A stretch of DNA of 64,000 nucleotides from Thalassospira sp. ER-Se-21-Dark (GCF_017922435.1 NZ_VDEZ01000005.1:62001-126000), one strand, 5' to 3'; positions 1 through 9,585 are shown, counted from the first letter of the stretch. Program-made: numbers and translations. Notes: a model not told the origin generated them from the letters alone.

Positions 1-76
1 TTACCCGATTTAGGGCACCCGAGGGGCTGTTTGGCGCGATTTGCACGTAAGGCGATGCAATCCTGACGGAAAATGC

Positions 77-967
77 CTAGCCGGCAAACGGATGGCACAA
101 TTGGCCGGCAACCTCTGTGCGGATCGACAACAGCGCGCCTTCAAGCGGATTGCCATTGTCTTCCAGCCCGACCGCGGCCGAGGTGATATAAAGTGTCTTG
201 AGGTCCGGGCCACCAAACACGCAACTGGTCGGCTGGGTTACCGGCAGTTCGATGATACGATCAACACTGCCATCCGGCGCAAAGCGGATCAGACATCCCC
301 CGCCCCACCGCGCATTCCAGATATAGCCATCGGCATCCATCGCCGAGCCATCCATATTGCCGCGATCCTGTGGGCCAAAGAAGACCTTTGGATTGGATGG
401 CACGCCGGTTTTCATGTCAAAGTCATAGACATTGAGCGTATTGGTGATGGTATCGCCAAAGAACATCTTTGTGCCATCGGCCGACCATAACAGCGTGTTG
501 GAAATCCCGATATTTTCGCCAAAACGCGATGTCTCGCCGTCCGCCATGACACAGTTCAGCGTCCCTGTCGAAATGGTGACTGGCAGGTCTTCACCGTTCG
601 GCCCGATATTGTTTTGCATGGTCCCGATCCAGAACCGGCCCATCGGATCGACCCGGCTTTCATTTGATCGGTTGCCCGGATGATCGCCATCGGGGGCGAC
701 AAACGGGGTGGTTTTGCCACTGTCGGGATCAAGAAAGGCCAACCCGTCGGCAAGGGCTACCAGAAGCCCGCCCTTTTGCCGTGGCACGATGGCAGCGACC
801 GGCTGATCAAATACCCAGCTGCGCGATCCGCCGTCATCCGGGCGGAGCGCATAGGCCGTCTTTCCGACGATATCGACCCAGTACAGAACGCCATTTTCGG
901 CATCCCAATGCGGGCCTTCCCCCAGTGTGCATCGCAGATTTGGCAAAACGGTTTTTACGTTAGACAT
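77..967 (-). CDS. SMP-30/gluconolactonase/LRE-family protein (probable sugar lactonase)
   Basis: A 296-residue protein of the six-bladed beta-propeller SMP-30 family. These enzymes open aldonolactones or aldarolactones, usually with a bound divalent metal. The family signature GEGPHWD is at about residues 17-23, and later blades carry the usual N/D metal-site context (NESRVDPMGRFWIGTM, NTLLWSADGTKMFFGD). The length is normal for the family. The start is supported by an AGGGAG ribosome-binding site just upstream. It may serve the same sugar-acid pathway as the second SMP-30 gene near 19 kb; that link is inference. The substrate cannot be read from the sequence. Confidence 0.88.
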   Translation of the reverse strand: MSNVKTVLPNLRCTLGEGPHWDAENGVLYWVDIVGKTAYALRPDDGGSRSWVFDQPVAAIVPRQKGGLLVALADGLAFLDPDSGKTTPFVAPDGDHPGNRSNESRVDPMGRFWIGTMQNNIGPNGEDLPVTISTGTLNCVMADGETSRFGENIGISNTLLWSADGTKMFFGDTITNTLNVYDFDMKTGVPSNPKVFFGPQDRGNMDGSAMDADGYIWNARWGGGCLIRFAPDGSVDRIIELPVTQPTSCVFGGPDLKTLYITSAAVGLEDNGNPLEGALLSIRTEVAGQLCHPFAG

Positions 968-1271
968 GGGTTCTCCCTGATCATGGCGCGTCTGTTTTAG
1001 CGCCTTGTAATTGTATGACCATTCTTATCGCGGCAAACCGCCCGATGCGATCAAAATTATAAGCTTTCATTGCTACCCGGAATGATGCCCGCTGAAAAGT
1101 AATTTTATATGATGATTGGCCGGGTCGCTGTAATTTTCCACAGGCTGCAATCGCAACTCGGTTGCATTTAGAGAAAGTAATTGATAAGCATTCTCAGATT
1201 TCACAGCGCGCCTGCTTGCCGCGATCCGGCGATGGCGCAGTTTCCATTTCCCGGCGCATGAGTTTCCGTCC
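968..1271. other. Intergenic region between divergent SMP-30 and siderophore ABC operon
   Basis: About 300 bp without a gene between two divergently read units. It must hold both promoters. The one element I can support is the Fur-like dyad at 1182-1196. The rest shows no other recognisable structure. Confidence 0.6.
1182..1196. promoter_or_regulatory. Candidate Fur box upstream of the siderophore ABC operon
   Basis: TGATAAGCATTCTCA agrees with the 7-1-7 Fur consensus TGATAATnATTATCA at 12 of 14 informative positions. It lies about 75 bp ahead of the ATPase gene of an iron-siderophore importer, the expected place for iron repression. Binding is inferred. Confidence 0.55.
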
Positions 1272-2048
1272 ATGTTCGACCTGAAAGACGTCGCTTTCAA
1301 AAGTGATGGCAAAAAGCCAAAGACGCTGCTTGAGGACATCACGGTCGGCTTTCCGACCGGGGCGTTCAGCGCGATTGTCGGCCATAACGGATCGGGCAAA
1401 AGCACGCTGATCAAGCTTCTGGCGCGCAAAAACAAACCGGCATCCGGGGCCATCGAACTTGACGGGCAAGACCTTGCCGATCATGGCACGCGCGATTTCG
1501 CGCGTAAGGTCGCCTACCTTCCGCAAAACCCGGTTGTCCCGCCACATTTGAGTGTGCGCGAACTGGTGGCTTTTGGCCGCTATCCATGGCGCGGGGCGTT
1601 TGGGCGGTATCGTGACGAAGACCACGCCAAGATCGATCGGGCGATGGAACTAACCCACGTGACGGAATTTTCCGACCGGCTGGTCGCAAGCCTTTCGGGC
1701 GGGGAACGCCAGCGGGTCTGGCTTGCCATGTTGCTAGCCCAGGATGCGCCGGTTTTGTTGCTTGATGAGCCGACCTCGGCCCTTGATGTCGGTCATCAGC
1801 GCGACATTTTGCAACTGGTCGCCAACCTTAAGGATCAGAACAATCTGACCGTGATTGCCGTGTTGCATGACATCGACATGGTCGGGCGTTTTGCCGATCA
1901 CATTCTGGCACTGCGTGGCGGGCGCACCTGTTGGCAGGGCACGCCGCACGATTTCATGAATGGCGATACGCTACGCGACATTTTCCAGACCGATATCGAC
2001 GTCATCAAACTCAGCAACCCGGACCGCTTCATAAGCTACGTCGCCTAG
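1272..2048 (+). CDS. fhuC: Iron-siderophore ABC transporter ATP-binding protein (FhuC/FecE type)
   Basis: A 258-residue cytoplasmic ATPase that powers import of ferric siderophores. It has Walker A GHNGSGKST (about residues 37-45), a Q-loop in LPQN (about 83-86), the signature LSGGERQR (141-148) and Walker B VLLLDEPTSALD (161-172). This is the arrangement and length of the FepC/FhuC family. It is first in a four-gene operon with two binding proteins and a fused permease. No strong ribosome-binding site is seen before this ATG. A Fur-like dyad upstream suggests iron repression. Hydroxamate specificity is inferred from the partner permease architecture. Confidence 0.9.
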   Translation: MFDLKDVAFKSDGKKPKTLLEDITVGFPTGAFSAIVGHNGSGKSTLIKLLARKNKPASGAIELDGQDLADHGTRDFARKVAYLPQNPVVPPHLSVRELVAFGRYPWRGAFGRYRDEDHAKIDRAMELTHVTEFSDRLVASLSGGERQRVWLAMLLAQDAPVLLLDEPTSALDVGHQRDILQLVANLKDQNNLTVIAVLHDIDMVGRFADHILALRGGRTCWQGTPHDFMNGDTLRDIFQTDIDVIKLSNPDRFISYVA

Positions 2049-2090
2049 CTGCTTGCGCACGTCTCCACATCAACAGGGATCAGGGAAATC

Positions 2091-3056
2091 ATGATATCAA
2101 AACCTTGGATTGGCAGCATTGCGACGCGCCTTGTACTTGTCGCCGGAACGCTTGGCGCATTTGTTACAACCCAACCCGCGATGGCTGAGGAAACCTTTAC
2201 CCACGAGTTGGGTGAGATCAGCCTTGATACCCACCCGACCCGCTTTGCGGTTTCCAACTGGGCCCTGACCGAAAGCCTGATCGCGCTGGGCATTGATCCG
2301 CTAGCAATCCCCGAGGCCGAAGGATACCGCGCCTGGGTGGTGGAACCGAAACTGCCCGAAAGCTTCACCGACCTTGGCACCCGCCGGGAGCCAAACTTCG
2401 AGGCGCTCCGCGATGCCAAGCCGGACGCCATCCTGATCAGCACCGATGTCGCCATGGCATATGAAAAACTGTCTGGCTATGCGCCGACACTCGTTTATTC
2501 GATCTATAATACCGGCAGTGACGAACCCGCGATTGACCGGGCCGAGGCGCTTTTGCGCAATGTTGCCAAACTGGCGGGCAAACCCGACGCCGCCGAGGAT
2601 GTGATTGCATCGGTCAATGCCCGGATTGAGGCCGCCGCCAAGCGCATCCGCGACCATGTCGGCAATGATGCGAAATTCGCTGTTGTCCGCATTCTTGATG
2701 AGTCGCATTTCCGCATTCACGGCAAGACATCGCTGTTTGGCTCTGTGCTTGGCCGCATGGGTTTTGCCAATGCCTGGGACGGGGATGTCAATGGCTGGGC
2801 GTTTCATAATGGCGATGTGTCCGATCTAGCCAAGATGGGCGATGTACAGTTCGCCTATGTCGAGCCGATTGCACCGACCACGCGCGAAACCCTGTTTAAC
2901 TCTGCGATCTGGAAAGCCATGCCGTTTGCACGCAATGACCACGTCCATGCCATCCCGGCAAGCTGGACCTTTGGCGGGGTATTGTCCGCGGCACGCTTTG
3001 CCGAGTTGCTGGCCGATGCGGTTACGGGCACTGACACCGCCGCAAGCGGTTCATAA
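2091..3056 (+). CDS. fhuD: Iron-siderophore ABC transporter substrate-binding protein 1
   Basis: A 321-residue periplasmic binding protein. An N-terminal export signal runs to about residue 32 (ending TQPAMAEE). The rest has the class III (FhuD/BtuF-like) layout, with the typical PNFEALRDAKPDAILIS segment about 80 residues into the mature protein and no hinge repeats. It is 42 bp downstream of the ATPase and just ahead of a second, related binding protein. Having two tandem binding proteins for one permease suggests two ligands or a duplicated receptor; that is inference. No lipobox cysteine is seen, so it is probably soluble. Confidence 0.87.
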   Translation: MISKPWIGSIATRLVLVAGTLGAFVTTQPAMAEETFTHELGEISLDTHPTRFAVSNWALTESLIALGIDPLAIPEAEGYRAWVVEPKLPESFTDLGTRREPNFEALRDAKPDAILISTDVAMAYEKLSGYAPTLVYSIYNTGSDEPAIDRAEALLRNVAKLAGKPDAAEDVIASVNARIEAAAKRIRDHVGNDAKFAVVRILDESHFRIHGKTSLFGSVLGRMGFANAWDGDVNGWAFHNGDVSDLAKMGDVQFAYVEPIAPTTRETLFNSAIWKAMPFARNDHVHAIPASWTFGGVLSAARFAELLADAVTGTDTAASGS

Positions 3057-3068
3057 GGGACATCTGGA

Positions 3069-4004
3069 ATGAACATCCTTCGCGCGCTTGTTTGTCCGGT
3101 TTTGCTGTGTGCTGCCCTGATCAGTGCACATGCGTCAACCGCCATCGCCGATCCGATCGAGATCGAACATGAACGCGGCACTTTGCGCCTCAATACCCCG
3201 GCCACGCGGGTCGCGACCATCAACTGGGCCTTTACCGAAAGCGTCATTGCCCTTGGCCTTGATCCGGTCGCCATTGCCGACCCGCAAGATTACGTCGACT
3301 GGGTTGCCAAGCCGGACCTTCCAGACAGCTTCGTTGACCTTGGCCAGCGTTCATCGCCCAATCTGGAAGCGCTTCGCGCGGCGAAGCCCGACCTGATCAT
3401 TTCCGTTCCCGATCTCGGAATGTCGTATGAAAAACTGGCCGCGATTGCGCCGGTTCTGGAATTCAGACTGTTTGATGGCAAGCACCCCGCGTTTGAAACC
3501 GCGCGCGAGGTGTTTGGCAAAATCGCCAAGGCCACCGGACGCGAGGAAGAGGCCAAAGCATATCTCGCCGATATTGATCAGGAATTGGTCAAGTATGGCG
3601 ACCGCATCAAAACCGCCATCGGGCCCGATCAGACAATCAACGTTGTGTTCTTCTTTGATGAAAGCAATGTCGGGATCTTTGCCGATATCTCGCTGCCCGG
3701 TTCGGTGATGACGGCAATGGGCGTGCCGGTCGCCTATGACGGGGAGGTCAACAAGTGGGGCTTTGGCCGCGGCGGGCTCGAAATTCTCGCCCCCTATGCC
3801 AGGGAAACGCTGGTCTATACCAATCCGGTGCCCGAAATTGTGCTTGATAAGCTTCTGAATTCCCCGATCTGGAAGGTGATGGATTTCACCCGCAACAACC
3901 GCGTTTATGAATTGCCGGTGGTCTGGGCCTATGGCGGGGTGCCATCCGCCCTTCGTTTTGCCAAACTCCTGACCGAGACGATTGAAAGCGGCCCGCAACA
4001 ATGA
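3069..4004 (+). CDS. fhuD: Iron-siderophore ABC transporter substrate-binding protein 2
   Basis: A 311-residue paralogue of the preceding protein, with a signal peptide ending near residue 27 (SAHASTAIADP) and the same diagnostic stretch (SSPNLEALRAAKPDLIIS). Conserved blocks such as NWAFTESVIALGLDPVAIADP match NWALTESLIALGIDPLAIPEA in its neighbour, so a tandem duplication is likely, though an old one. Its stop codon overlaps the permease start by four bases (ATGA), implying translational coupling. Confidence 0.87.
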   Translation: MNILRALVCPVLLCAALISAHASTAIADPIEIEHERGTLRLNTPATRVATINWAFTESVIALGLDPVAIADPQDYVDWVAKPDLPDSFVDLGQRSSPNLEALRAAKPDLIISVPDLGMSYEKLAAIAPVLEFRLFDGKHPAFETAREVFGKIAKATGREEEAKAYLADIDQELVKYGDRIKTAIGPDQTINVVFFFDESNVGIFADISLPGSVMTAMGVPVAYDGEVNKWGFGRGGLEILAPYARETLVYTNPVPEIVLDKLLNSPIWKVMDFTRNNRVYELPVVWAYGGVPSALRFAKLLTETIESGPQQ

Positions 4005-6013
4005 GCAATGCGGCAGCGCATCGTTCGCGCATCTCAGACACCCCCTCTATTCCCGCCATACTGACCGGCATTCTGGGCTTCCTGACCCTTGCCGTGCTGA
4101 TAATTGATTTCTGGCCGTATCTTGCCAACGGGAACATCTCGCAGACCCTGTTCAGCCCGGATGCAACCGATTTTGATCAGATCCTGTTTCATTTCAGCAC
4201 CCTGCCCCGCCTTGCGATGGCTTTTTTATGTGGTGCGGGACTTGCCCTGGCCGGGGCGGCGATCCAGACAGTTTTGCGCAATCCGTTGGCATCACCAACA
4301 ACCCTTGGCGTCGGAGCCGGTGTTGAGTTTGCCCTGACCCTGTTTGTCCTGCTGGCCCCGGCATCGCTTGCCATGTTTCAGGAGGCCTTTGCCCTTGCCG
4401 GGGGTTTGATTGCGCTGGCAGCGGTCTATCTGATTGCCGCCAATCGCGGCAATGCGACGCTGTGGCTTATTCTGGCCGGGATGATCGTCAATCTGCTGTT
4501 GCAGTCGGGATCGCAGATCATCTTGCTGTTTAACGAGCAATATCTGCAATCGATCTTCATGTGGGGGGCCGGTGATCTGGCCCAGAATGGCTGGGACGAT
4601 ACGCAGTTTGTCTGGCCGCGTGTGTTGATTGGCATGGTTGCCATTCTGGCCCTGTCGCGCCCGCTTGATCTGCTGGCCCTTGGCGATGACACGGCCGGTT
4701 CGCTGGGCGCAAAGGTCACTGTTCTGCGCCTGCTGATCCTTGGGCTTGCCGTTTTCATCACCGCATCGGTCATTTCGGCCGCAGGCATGATCGGATTTGT
4801 CGGGCTTGCCATCCCGGCCGCCCTGCGGATTGCCGGTCTTTCGCGGTCCCGCGATTTGATGATCTGTTCGGTCTTCACCGGCGGCTTTGCCCTTGTGGTG
4901 ATTGATTTTCTGGTGCGCCAATTTAACCAATTTGGCGGCGATCCGTTGCCAACCGGGGCCGCGACCGCGCTATTTGGCGCACCGTTCATCATTTTCATGT
5001 TGCGCAAGGCGCGTATCATGCCCGGCAACCAAAACGATGATCAGCATAGCGATCAACAGATCGTCTCGAAAACCGCCCTGTCGATTGCGCTTGCCGTCAG
5101 CCTTGTGATTGGAGTTTTGTTCTCACTGTTCATCTCGCTCGACGGCAATGGTTTTGTCGTTCTGGGCTGGCAGGATAGCAGCCTTGATATCCTGATCGGG
5201 CGATCAGAACGCACCTTTGCGGCGATGATTTGCGGTGCCGCCCTTGCCGTTTCGGGCACGCTTATTCAGCGCGTCGGGCGCAACCCGCTGGCAAGTCCCG
5301 AAATCACCGGCGTCAGTTCGGCAACTGCGCTTGCCATGATCCTTGCATTGGCCGTTTTCGGCTTCGGGCAGCGTGCGGAACTGATGGTAATTGGCGCTGT
5401 GGGCGGGATTGCATCGCTTCTGGTGTTACTGGCACTCTGTCGCAAATTCACCCACGCGCCGCATTACATGTTGCTCAATGGCCTTGCCATGACCGCTATT
5501 CTGGGCGCGATGGTGCGTATTGTCCTGACCCGAAGCGGGACACAAACATCCATGCTGATGTCGTGGCTGGCAGGCACCACCTATTTCACCAATATGGACG
5601 AGGTGATGATTGTTGCCGCTGTCACCGGCGTGCTTCTGGTGGTGGCGATTGCGCTGCGTCGACCGCTTGAACTGGCATCGCTGGGGACGAATCAGTCGAT
5701 ATCACTCGGTCTTGGAATTTCAGGTTTCCAGTTCGCCATGATGCTGCTTGCAGCCATTCTGGCCGCCAGTGCGACCCTTCTGGTCGGTCCGCTCAGCTTC
5801 GTTGGGCTGATGGCCCCGCATCTGGCGCGCGTGGCCGGTTATCGCCTTGCGGGCGGGCATTTGCTGGGTGCTGTCCTGATCGGGGTCAATGTGATGATGG
5901 TTGCCGAATGGCTGGCGCGCAACATGATCTATCCGGCGCAACTCCCCACCGGCCTGATTGCGGCGCTGATCGGTACCGGATATTTCCTGATCCTTGCGGT
6001 TCGCAAACGGTGA
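4001..6013 (+). CDS. fhuB: Fused iron-hydroxamate ABC transporter permease (FhuB-like)
   Basis: A 670-residue inner-membrane protein made of two FecCD-type permease halves joined head to tail, as in FhuB; most siderophore permeases are half this size. Each half carries the FecCD motif: RNPLASPTTLGV in the first (near residue 90) and RNPLASPEITGV in the second (near 427). Each ends with a GLAIPAALRIAG or GLMAPHLARVAG loop, the ATPase-docking region. Many hydrophobic helices fill the rest. The fusion points to hydroxamate siderophores, because it is the typical form of FhuB. A GFA-fold gene follows on the other strand. Confidence 0.9.
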   Translation: MSNAAAHRSRISDTPSIPAILTGILGFLTLAVLIIDFWPYLANGNISQTLFSPDATDFDQILFHFSTLPRLAMAFLCGAGLALAGAAIQTVLRNPLASPTTLGVGAGVEFALTLFVLLAPASLAMFQEAFALAGGLIALAAVYLIAANRGNATLWLILAGMIVNLLLQSGSQIILLFNEQYLQSIFMWGAGDLAQNGWDDTQFVWPRVLIGMVAILALSRPLDLLALGDDTAGSLGAKVTVLRLLILGLAVFITASVISAAGMIGFVGLAIPAALRIAGLSRSRDLMICSVFTGGFALVVIDFLVRQFNQFGGDPLPTGAATALFGAPFIIFMLRKARIMPGNQNDDQHSDQQIVSKTALSIALAVSLVIGVLFSLFISLDGNGFVVLGWQDSSLDILIGRSERTFAAMICGAALAVSGTLIQRVGRNPLASPEITGVSSATALAMILALAVFGFGQRAELMVIGAVGGIASLLVLLALCRKFTHAPHYMLLNGLAMTAILGAMVRIVLTRSGTQTSMLMSWLAGTTYFTNMDEVMIVAAVTGVLLVVAIALRRPLELASLGTNQSISLGLGISGFQFAMMLLAAILAASATLLVGPLSFVGLMAPHLARVAGYRLAGGHLLGAVLIGVNVMMVAEWLARNMIYPAQLPTGLIAALIGTGYFLILAVRKR

Positions 6014-6064
6014 TCGCAGGCGTCATGGCACTTCATGACGCCTGTTTCAGTTTGATCTGTTGCG

Positions 6065-6469
6065 TTAGCCGTTTGGCGGGATGTAGTCACCGTCAAACTT
6101 CAAAAGATCATCCTTGATGTCATACCAAGCGGGTTTCGATGCCGTATGAATATGTACAGACGGGCGAACTTTCGGATCGTCATCAAGGGCGGACGCCGCC
6201 ACAACATAAATGTCGCCCGATGACAAATCACCAAGCGACGTGCCGCACTCCTTGCAAAAACAGCGGTCAAACTTCGCGTCCGGCCCCTTATAGCGACCAA
6301 TGACCTCTTCGCCGGTCAGCATATGAAGATCATCCGCCTTACCAATCACCACGGCGGAAAAAACGCCCGCAGCCTTGCGGCAGCGCGAACAGTGACAATA
6401 GCTTAGCGATGATGGTTCGCCGGAAATCTCGAACGTAACCTTGCCGCACAGGCAGCTTCCCTTGATCAT
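6065..6469 (-). CDS. GFA/CENP-V-fold zinc protein
   Basis: A 134-residue protein of the glutathione-dependent formaldehyde-activating enzyme (GFA) fold. The zinc-binding cysteines are clear: CLCG near residue 6, CHCSRCRK near residue 26 and CKEC near residue 72. Most small members of this family have no proven formaldehyde activity, so only the fold is assigned. It stands alone between two iron operons. A long dyad just upstream (6480-6511) may be its operator. Confidence 0.85.
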   Translation of the reverse strand: MIKGSCLCGKVTFEISGEPSSLSYCHCSRCRKAAGVFSAVVIGKADDLHMLTGEEVIGRYKGPDAKFDRCFCKECGTSLGDLSSGDIYVVAASALDDDPKVRPSVHIHTASKPAWYDIKDDLLKFDGDYIPPNG

Positions 6470-6479
6470 TTTTAAATCC

Positions 6480-6511
6480 TGTTATGTGAGCCCTTCAAAA
6501 AGAACATAACA
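6480..6511. promoter_or_regulatory. Dyad upstream of the GFA gene
   Basis: Perfect 8-bp arms TGTTATGT and ACATAACA separated by 16 bp, within the leader of the GFA gene. This is a possible operator. It could also act as a hairpin at the end of the iron-receptor operon that finishes at 6564. Confidence 0.35.
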
Positions 6512-6563
6512 TGAACATTTATCATATTCCAACCCCGCATCCGTGTTAAATCCACCCGATCCG

Positions 6564-6974
6564 TTAGCGGTCCGACGGCGGCCAATCACGGGCAAGGGCA
6601 AATGCGGCATCCAGCGTCGCCACATGTCTGACGGGGAATGGCAGCATACGGGCAAAGTTGCTTTGTTCCCGGCCCTCGTCGTCGTGACGGTGAACCGCCC
6701 CATCGCCGTGATGGTGCCCTTCATCAACCCGGATCAGGCCCTTGGCAAAGACATTCAACCGATCGCGGTTTTGCTTGAACCAGATGGCGGCCTGTTTGCG
6801 GATTTCATGATCCTGATCGGCAAATCCCGACACGCGGAAAATCAGGATGGCGGGATTCCGGCGGTCGGCCAATGCATCAAGAGCCGCGAGATAAGCCCGT
6901 CCATCCACATCACTTTGCCGATCAATCATTTCAAACAGGACGATATCCGGGGCCGGGTTGCTTGATCGAAACAT
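6564..6974 (-). CDS. Small STAS/SEC14-like protein with His-rich insert, last gene of the TonB receptor operon
   Basis: A 136-residue protein starting at the ATG at 6974. Its shape (LFEMIDRQSDVDGRAYLAAL, an ILIFRVSG strand, then AAIWFKQNRDRLNVFAKGLI) resembles small SpoIIAA-like STAS/SEC14 proteins, but this is a pattern match by eye. A histidine-rich stretch, HHHGDGAVHRHDDEG, sits near residues 88-102 and could bind metal. It lies about 80 bp after the TonB receptor on the same strand, so it is probably cotranscribed. The function is unknown. Confidence 0.6.
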   Translation of the reverse strand: MFRSSNPAPDIVLFEMIDRQSDVDGRAYLAALDALADRRNPAILIFRVSGFADQDHEIRKQAAIWFKQNRDRLNVFAKGLIRVDEGHHHGDGAVHRHDDEGREQSNFARMLPFPVRHVATLDAAFALARDWPPSDR

Positions 6975-7053
6975 ACTGGTTTCCTTTACGCACAAGAGCC
7001 CGGCGAAAGACCGCCGGGCCGTTGGATGGATCCATCCGATGCAGGTGTTGCCA

Positions 7054-9516
7054 TCAGAATTCGCGGCGATAACCGATGGTAACTGTGCGACCATGCCCGG
7101 CAACCGAATAGCCGCGAAGGGCCGTCGCCGCCGGATTTTCATAGCTGCTATCAAGAATGTTCTCGATCCCGAACCGGGCCGTACCGCCCAGCAGCGGGTA
7201 GTTCCCAGACAGATTGAAAACCAGGCTCGGCTTGATCTTTTTATCCTCGATCTTGTAACGGCCCGCCGTATAGGTCCCGTCAAACCGCATATTCAGATCA
7301 CCCCAGACATAGCTGTCGACATAACCGGTAAAGCGGAAGGGCGACGGGATGCGGTTATTGGGCAGCCAGCTATCAAGATCACCGTCTTCGTTGGTGTCAT
7401 AACGGCCTTCGACATAGGATGCCAACGCCCCGACATAGGTATCGTCCGAAATATCATACTCGCCGGTCAGTTCGGCACCGATGATGCGTTCCTTTTCCTG
7501 ACTGAGCTTGTTGGTCGCGCTGTCATAGTTATCGCCACGATCATTGGTGCTCATATAGACCGCACCAGTGGTGCGGAAATCAGTTCCATCATAGCGCGCG
7601 GCGAGTTCATAGGTCTTGACCTTGGACGCCTCGACATCAATGTCACTGAAATTAAGTGGAACAGACGTGCCAGTTTGTCCTGCGCGGCGCGTATATGCGC
7701 CGACATCCGGAACAGAAAAGCCTTCGCTGTAGCTGAGCGATGTATCGAAACGTTCTGTCCAGTGAACCACAGCAGAGGCATTGTAGGTCACGGCATCATA
7801 GGTTGTCTTCCCGCCGGTGAAAGCGGCTGGTAGCAGGATTTGCTGCGGAGTTCCGCCGTTGTAGCGCATATAGCTCGGACGGGTGAAATCCTTGACGGTA
7901 AGATCGTATTTCTCGTAGCGCACGCCACCGGACAAATCGACATATTCGGTTACTGGTGCCGAAAGCTGGGCAAAGATCGCCTTGCCATCCTGTTCCATCG
8001 GCGCACCGATATCACGATTACTCACCGTACGATATTTGACATCATCAAATGTCAGGTCGCCACCCCATGTCAGGGTCAGGCCCTCATAGGCTGCATCAAG
8101 ACTGGTATCTGTCGAAAGCTTCACACCATATTTGACAGCATCAATAACAGATTGGCCAAGCGGGTCTTCAATCGCCCCATTGCTGGCAAGCGAAACCAGA
8201 GCAGGGTTGTAAGTGGCGTGGTATTCGGCGCGCGCGGCCTGCTTGTAGCTGTCATTGTAAAACAGCTTGATGTCACCAGTGCCGACCTTACCAAAATCAA
8301 ACTCGTAACCGCCGGTGAAATACTGGCTTTCTTCTTCCAATGGCTGACCGGTGTAGGGCGCGTCATAATTGACAGATACCGGATCCGTCGAAAGATCGGA
8401 GAAGTATTCGATATCCTGACGGAACCGCACGACTTCCGAGGATAGAAACAGGCGATGGCCTTCGGCAAGCGTGACACCGGCCTTGCCAAAGACATTAAGG
8501 TCCTCGGCATTGTCAAACCCGCCCTGCCCGAGCATGGCGTCCGAGGGCACCTGATTGCCATACCCGTCATAGGCATTTCCGGTTTTCGAACCGGTGATGC
8601 TGGCCGCCAGATCGACCGCGCCAAAACCACCGCTGCCCGAAAGGGTCAGCGACGGCGAGAAGCTTTCACCGATATCGTCGGTGTAGCTTTTGACATGGCC
8701 ATCAACGACAAAGACGTTTTTGCCGACTTCACCGGTCTTGGTGATGATGTTGATTGTCGCCCCGGTTGCACCATCCCCGTTCATCGCGTTTGAGCCCGGA
8801 ATGACTTCGATGCTTTCGACCTGCTGGATGTCGATCATTGAAAGGATGCGGCTGCTGTTACGTAGCGGCGTGTTGCGGGCCACCCCGTCAACAAGGACCT
8901 GCACATCGCGGCCCCGGAAGGTTTCGGTGCTCGAGATCAGGCTTTGATCATCAAACATGAAGCCCGGCACATTGTTGCGAATGACATTGGTGATGTCGCT
9001 GCTTTTGGCAGATTGGGCTTCGATTTGATCAGGGCCGATCACCACGACCGACGGTGACATGGTGGCAATCGATCTGCGTGAACGGGTGGCGGTCACGACG
9101 ACTTCGGGCAGGATCACCTGGCCCCTTGCATCGCCGGTGGTGGTTGTGACCGGCTTGATGATGACGCTGTCGTCAGAGACAAATTCAAACCCGTAACCAC
9201 TGCCCGACAGCAAGCTTTTCAACGCCTCGCGGGCGGACATGTCGGCGGTCAGCGCACCACTTTCGATGCCCGAAAGATCACCCTGCACGACAAGCTGCAA
9301 ACCGAACAGATCGGCAACCTGATCAAGGGCGGTGCGCAGATCCCCCGCGGCGACCGTTACCGGCTGTGCGGTGTCAGACGCGGTTTGTGCCAAGCCTTGC
9401 GGGACCGATGCGATCATCAGTGTGGCAAACAGGGCTGTGCTGCCCAAAAGACGGGACAATCCGAATTTTCTGGTTTCCCCAAAAGTCACGATATTCAAGT
9501 TCGAACCCCTTCGCAT
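7054..9516 (-). CDS. TonB-dependent siderophore receptor with N-terminal signalling domain (FecA-like transducer)
   Basis: An 820-residue outer-membrane receptor from the ATG at 9516. After a signal peptide (to about residue 44, SVPQGLAQTA) comes a secretin/TonB short N-terminal (STN) signalling domain (PVTVAAGDLRTALDQVADLFG). Next are the TonB-box region with LPEVVVTATR, the plug ([39 protein letters not shown]) and a long beta-barrel ending in aromatic VTIGYRREF. The STN domain, together with the upstream sigma and FecR genes, marks it as a surface-signalling transducer. In-frame GTG at 9558 and ATG at 9549 are alternative starts. I prefer 9516 because the residues between them are hydrophobic and unlike a signal peptide start. 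Confidence 0.92.
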   Translation of the reverse strand: MRRGSNLNIVTFGETRKFGLSRLLGSTALFATLMIASVPQGLAQTASDTAQPVTVAAGDLRTALDQVADLFGLQLVVQGDLSGIESGALTADMSAREALKSLLSGSGYGFEFVSDDSVIIKPVTTTTGDARGQVILPEVVVTATRSRRSIATMSPSVVVIGPDQIEAQSAKSSDITNVIRNNVPGFMFDDQSLISSTETFRGRDVQVLVDGVARNTPLRNSSRILSMIDIQQVESIEVIPGSNAMNGDGATGATINIITKTGEVGKNVFVVDGHVKSYTDDIGESFSPSLTLSGSGGFGAVDLAASITGSKTGNAYDGYGNQVPSDAMLGQGGFDNAEDLNVFGKAGVTLAEGHRLFLSSEVVRFRQDIEYFSDLSTDPVSVNYDAPYTGQPLEEESQYFTGGYEFDFGKVGTGDIKLFYNDSYKQAARAEYHATYNPALVSLASNGAIEDPLGQSVIDAVKYGVKLSTDTSLDAAYEGLTLTWGGDLTFDDVKYRTVSNRDIGAPMEQDGKAIFAQLSAPVTEYVDLSGGVRYEKYDLTVKDFTRPSYMRYNGGTPQQILLPAAFTGGKTTYDAVTYNASAVVHWTERFDTSLSYSEGFSVPDVGAYTRRAGQTGTSVPLNFSDIDVEASKVKTYELAARYDGTDFRTTGAVYMSTNDRGDNYDSATNKLSQEKERIIGAELTGEYDISDDTYVGALASYVEGRYDTNEDGDLDSWLPNNRIPSPFRFTGYVDSYVWGDLNMRFDGTYTAGRYKIEDKKIKPSLVFNLSGNYPLLGGTARFGIENILDSSYENPAATALRGYSVAGHGRTVTIGYRREF

Positions 9517-9527
9517 GAGAATAATAA

Positions 9528-9542
9528 TGCAAATCACTATTA
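9528..9542. promoter_or_regulatory. Weak Fur-like site at the TonB receptor leader
   Basis: TGCAAATCACTATTA matches the 7-1-7 Fur consensus at about 10 of 14 positions and sits just upstream of the chosen receptor start. If real, it would support the ATG at 9516 over the longer starts. Weak evidence. Confidence 0.25.
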
Positions 9543-9585
9543 TCTTCATGACGAACACCGCCGTGAAATGAGGAGGTGAAATTTT

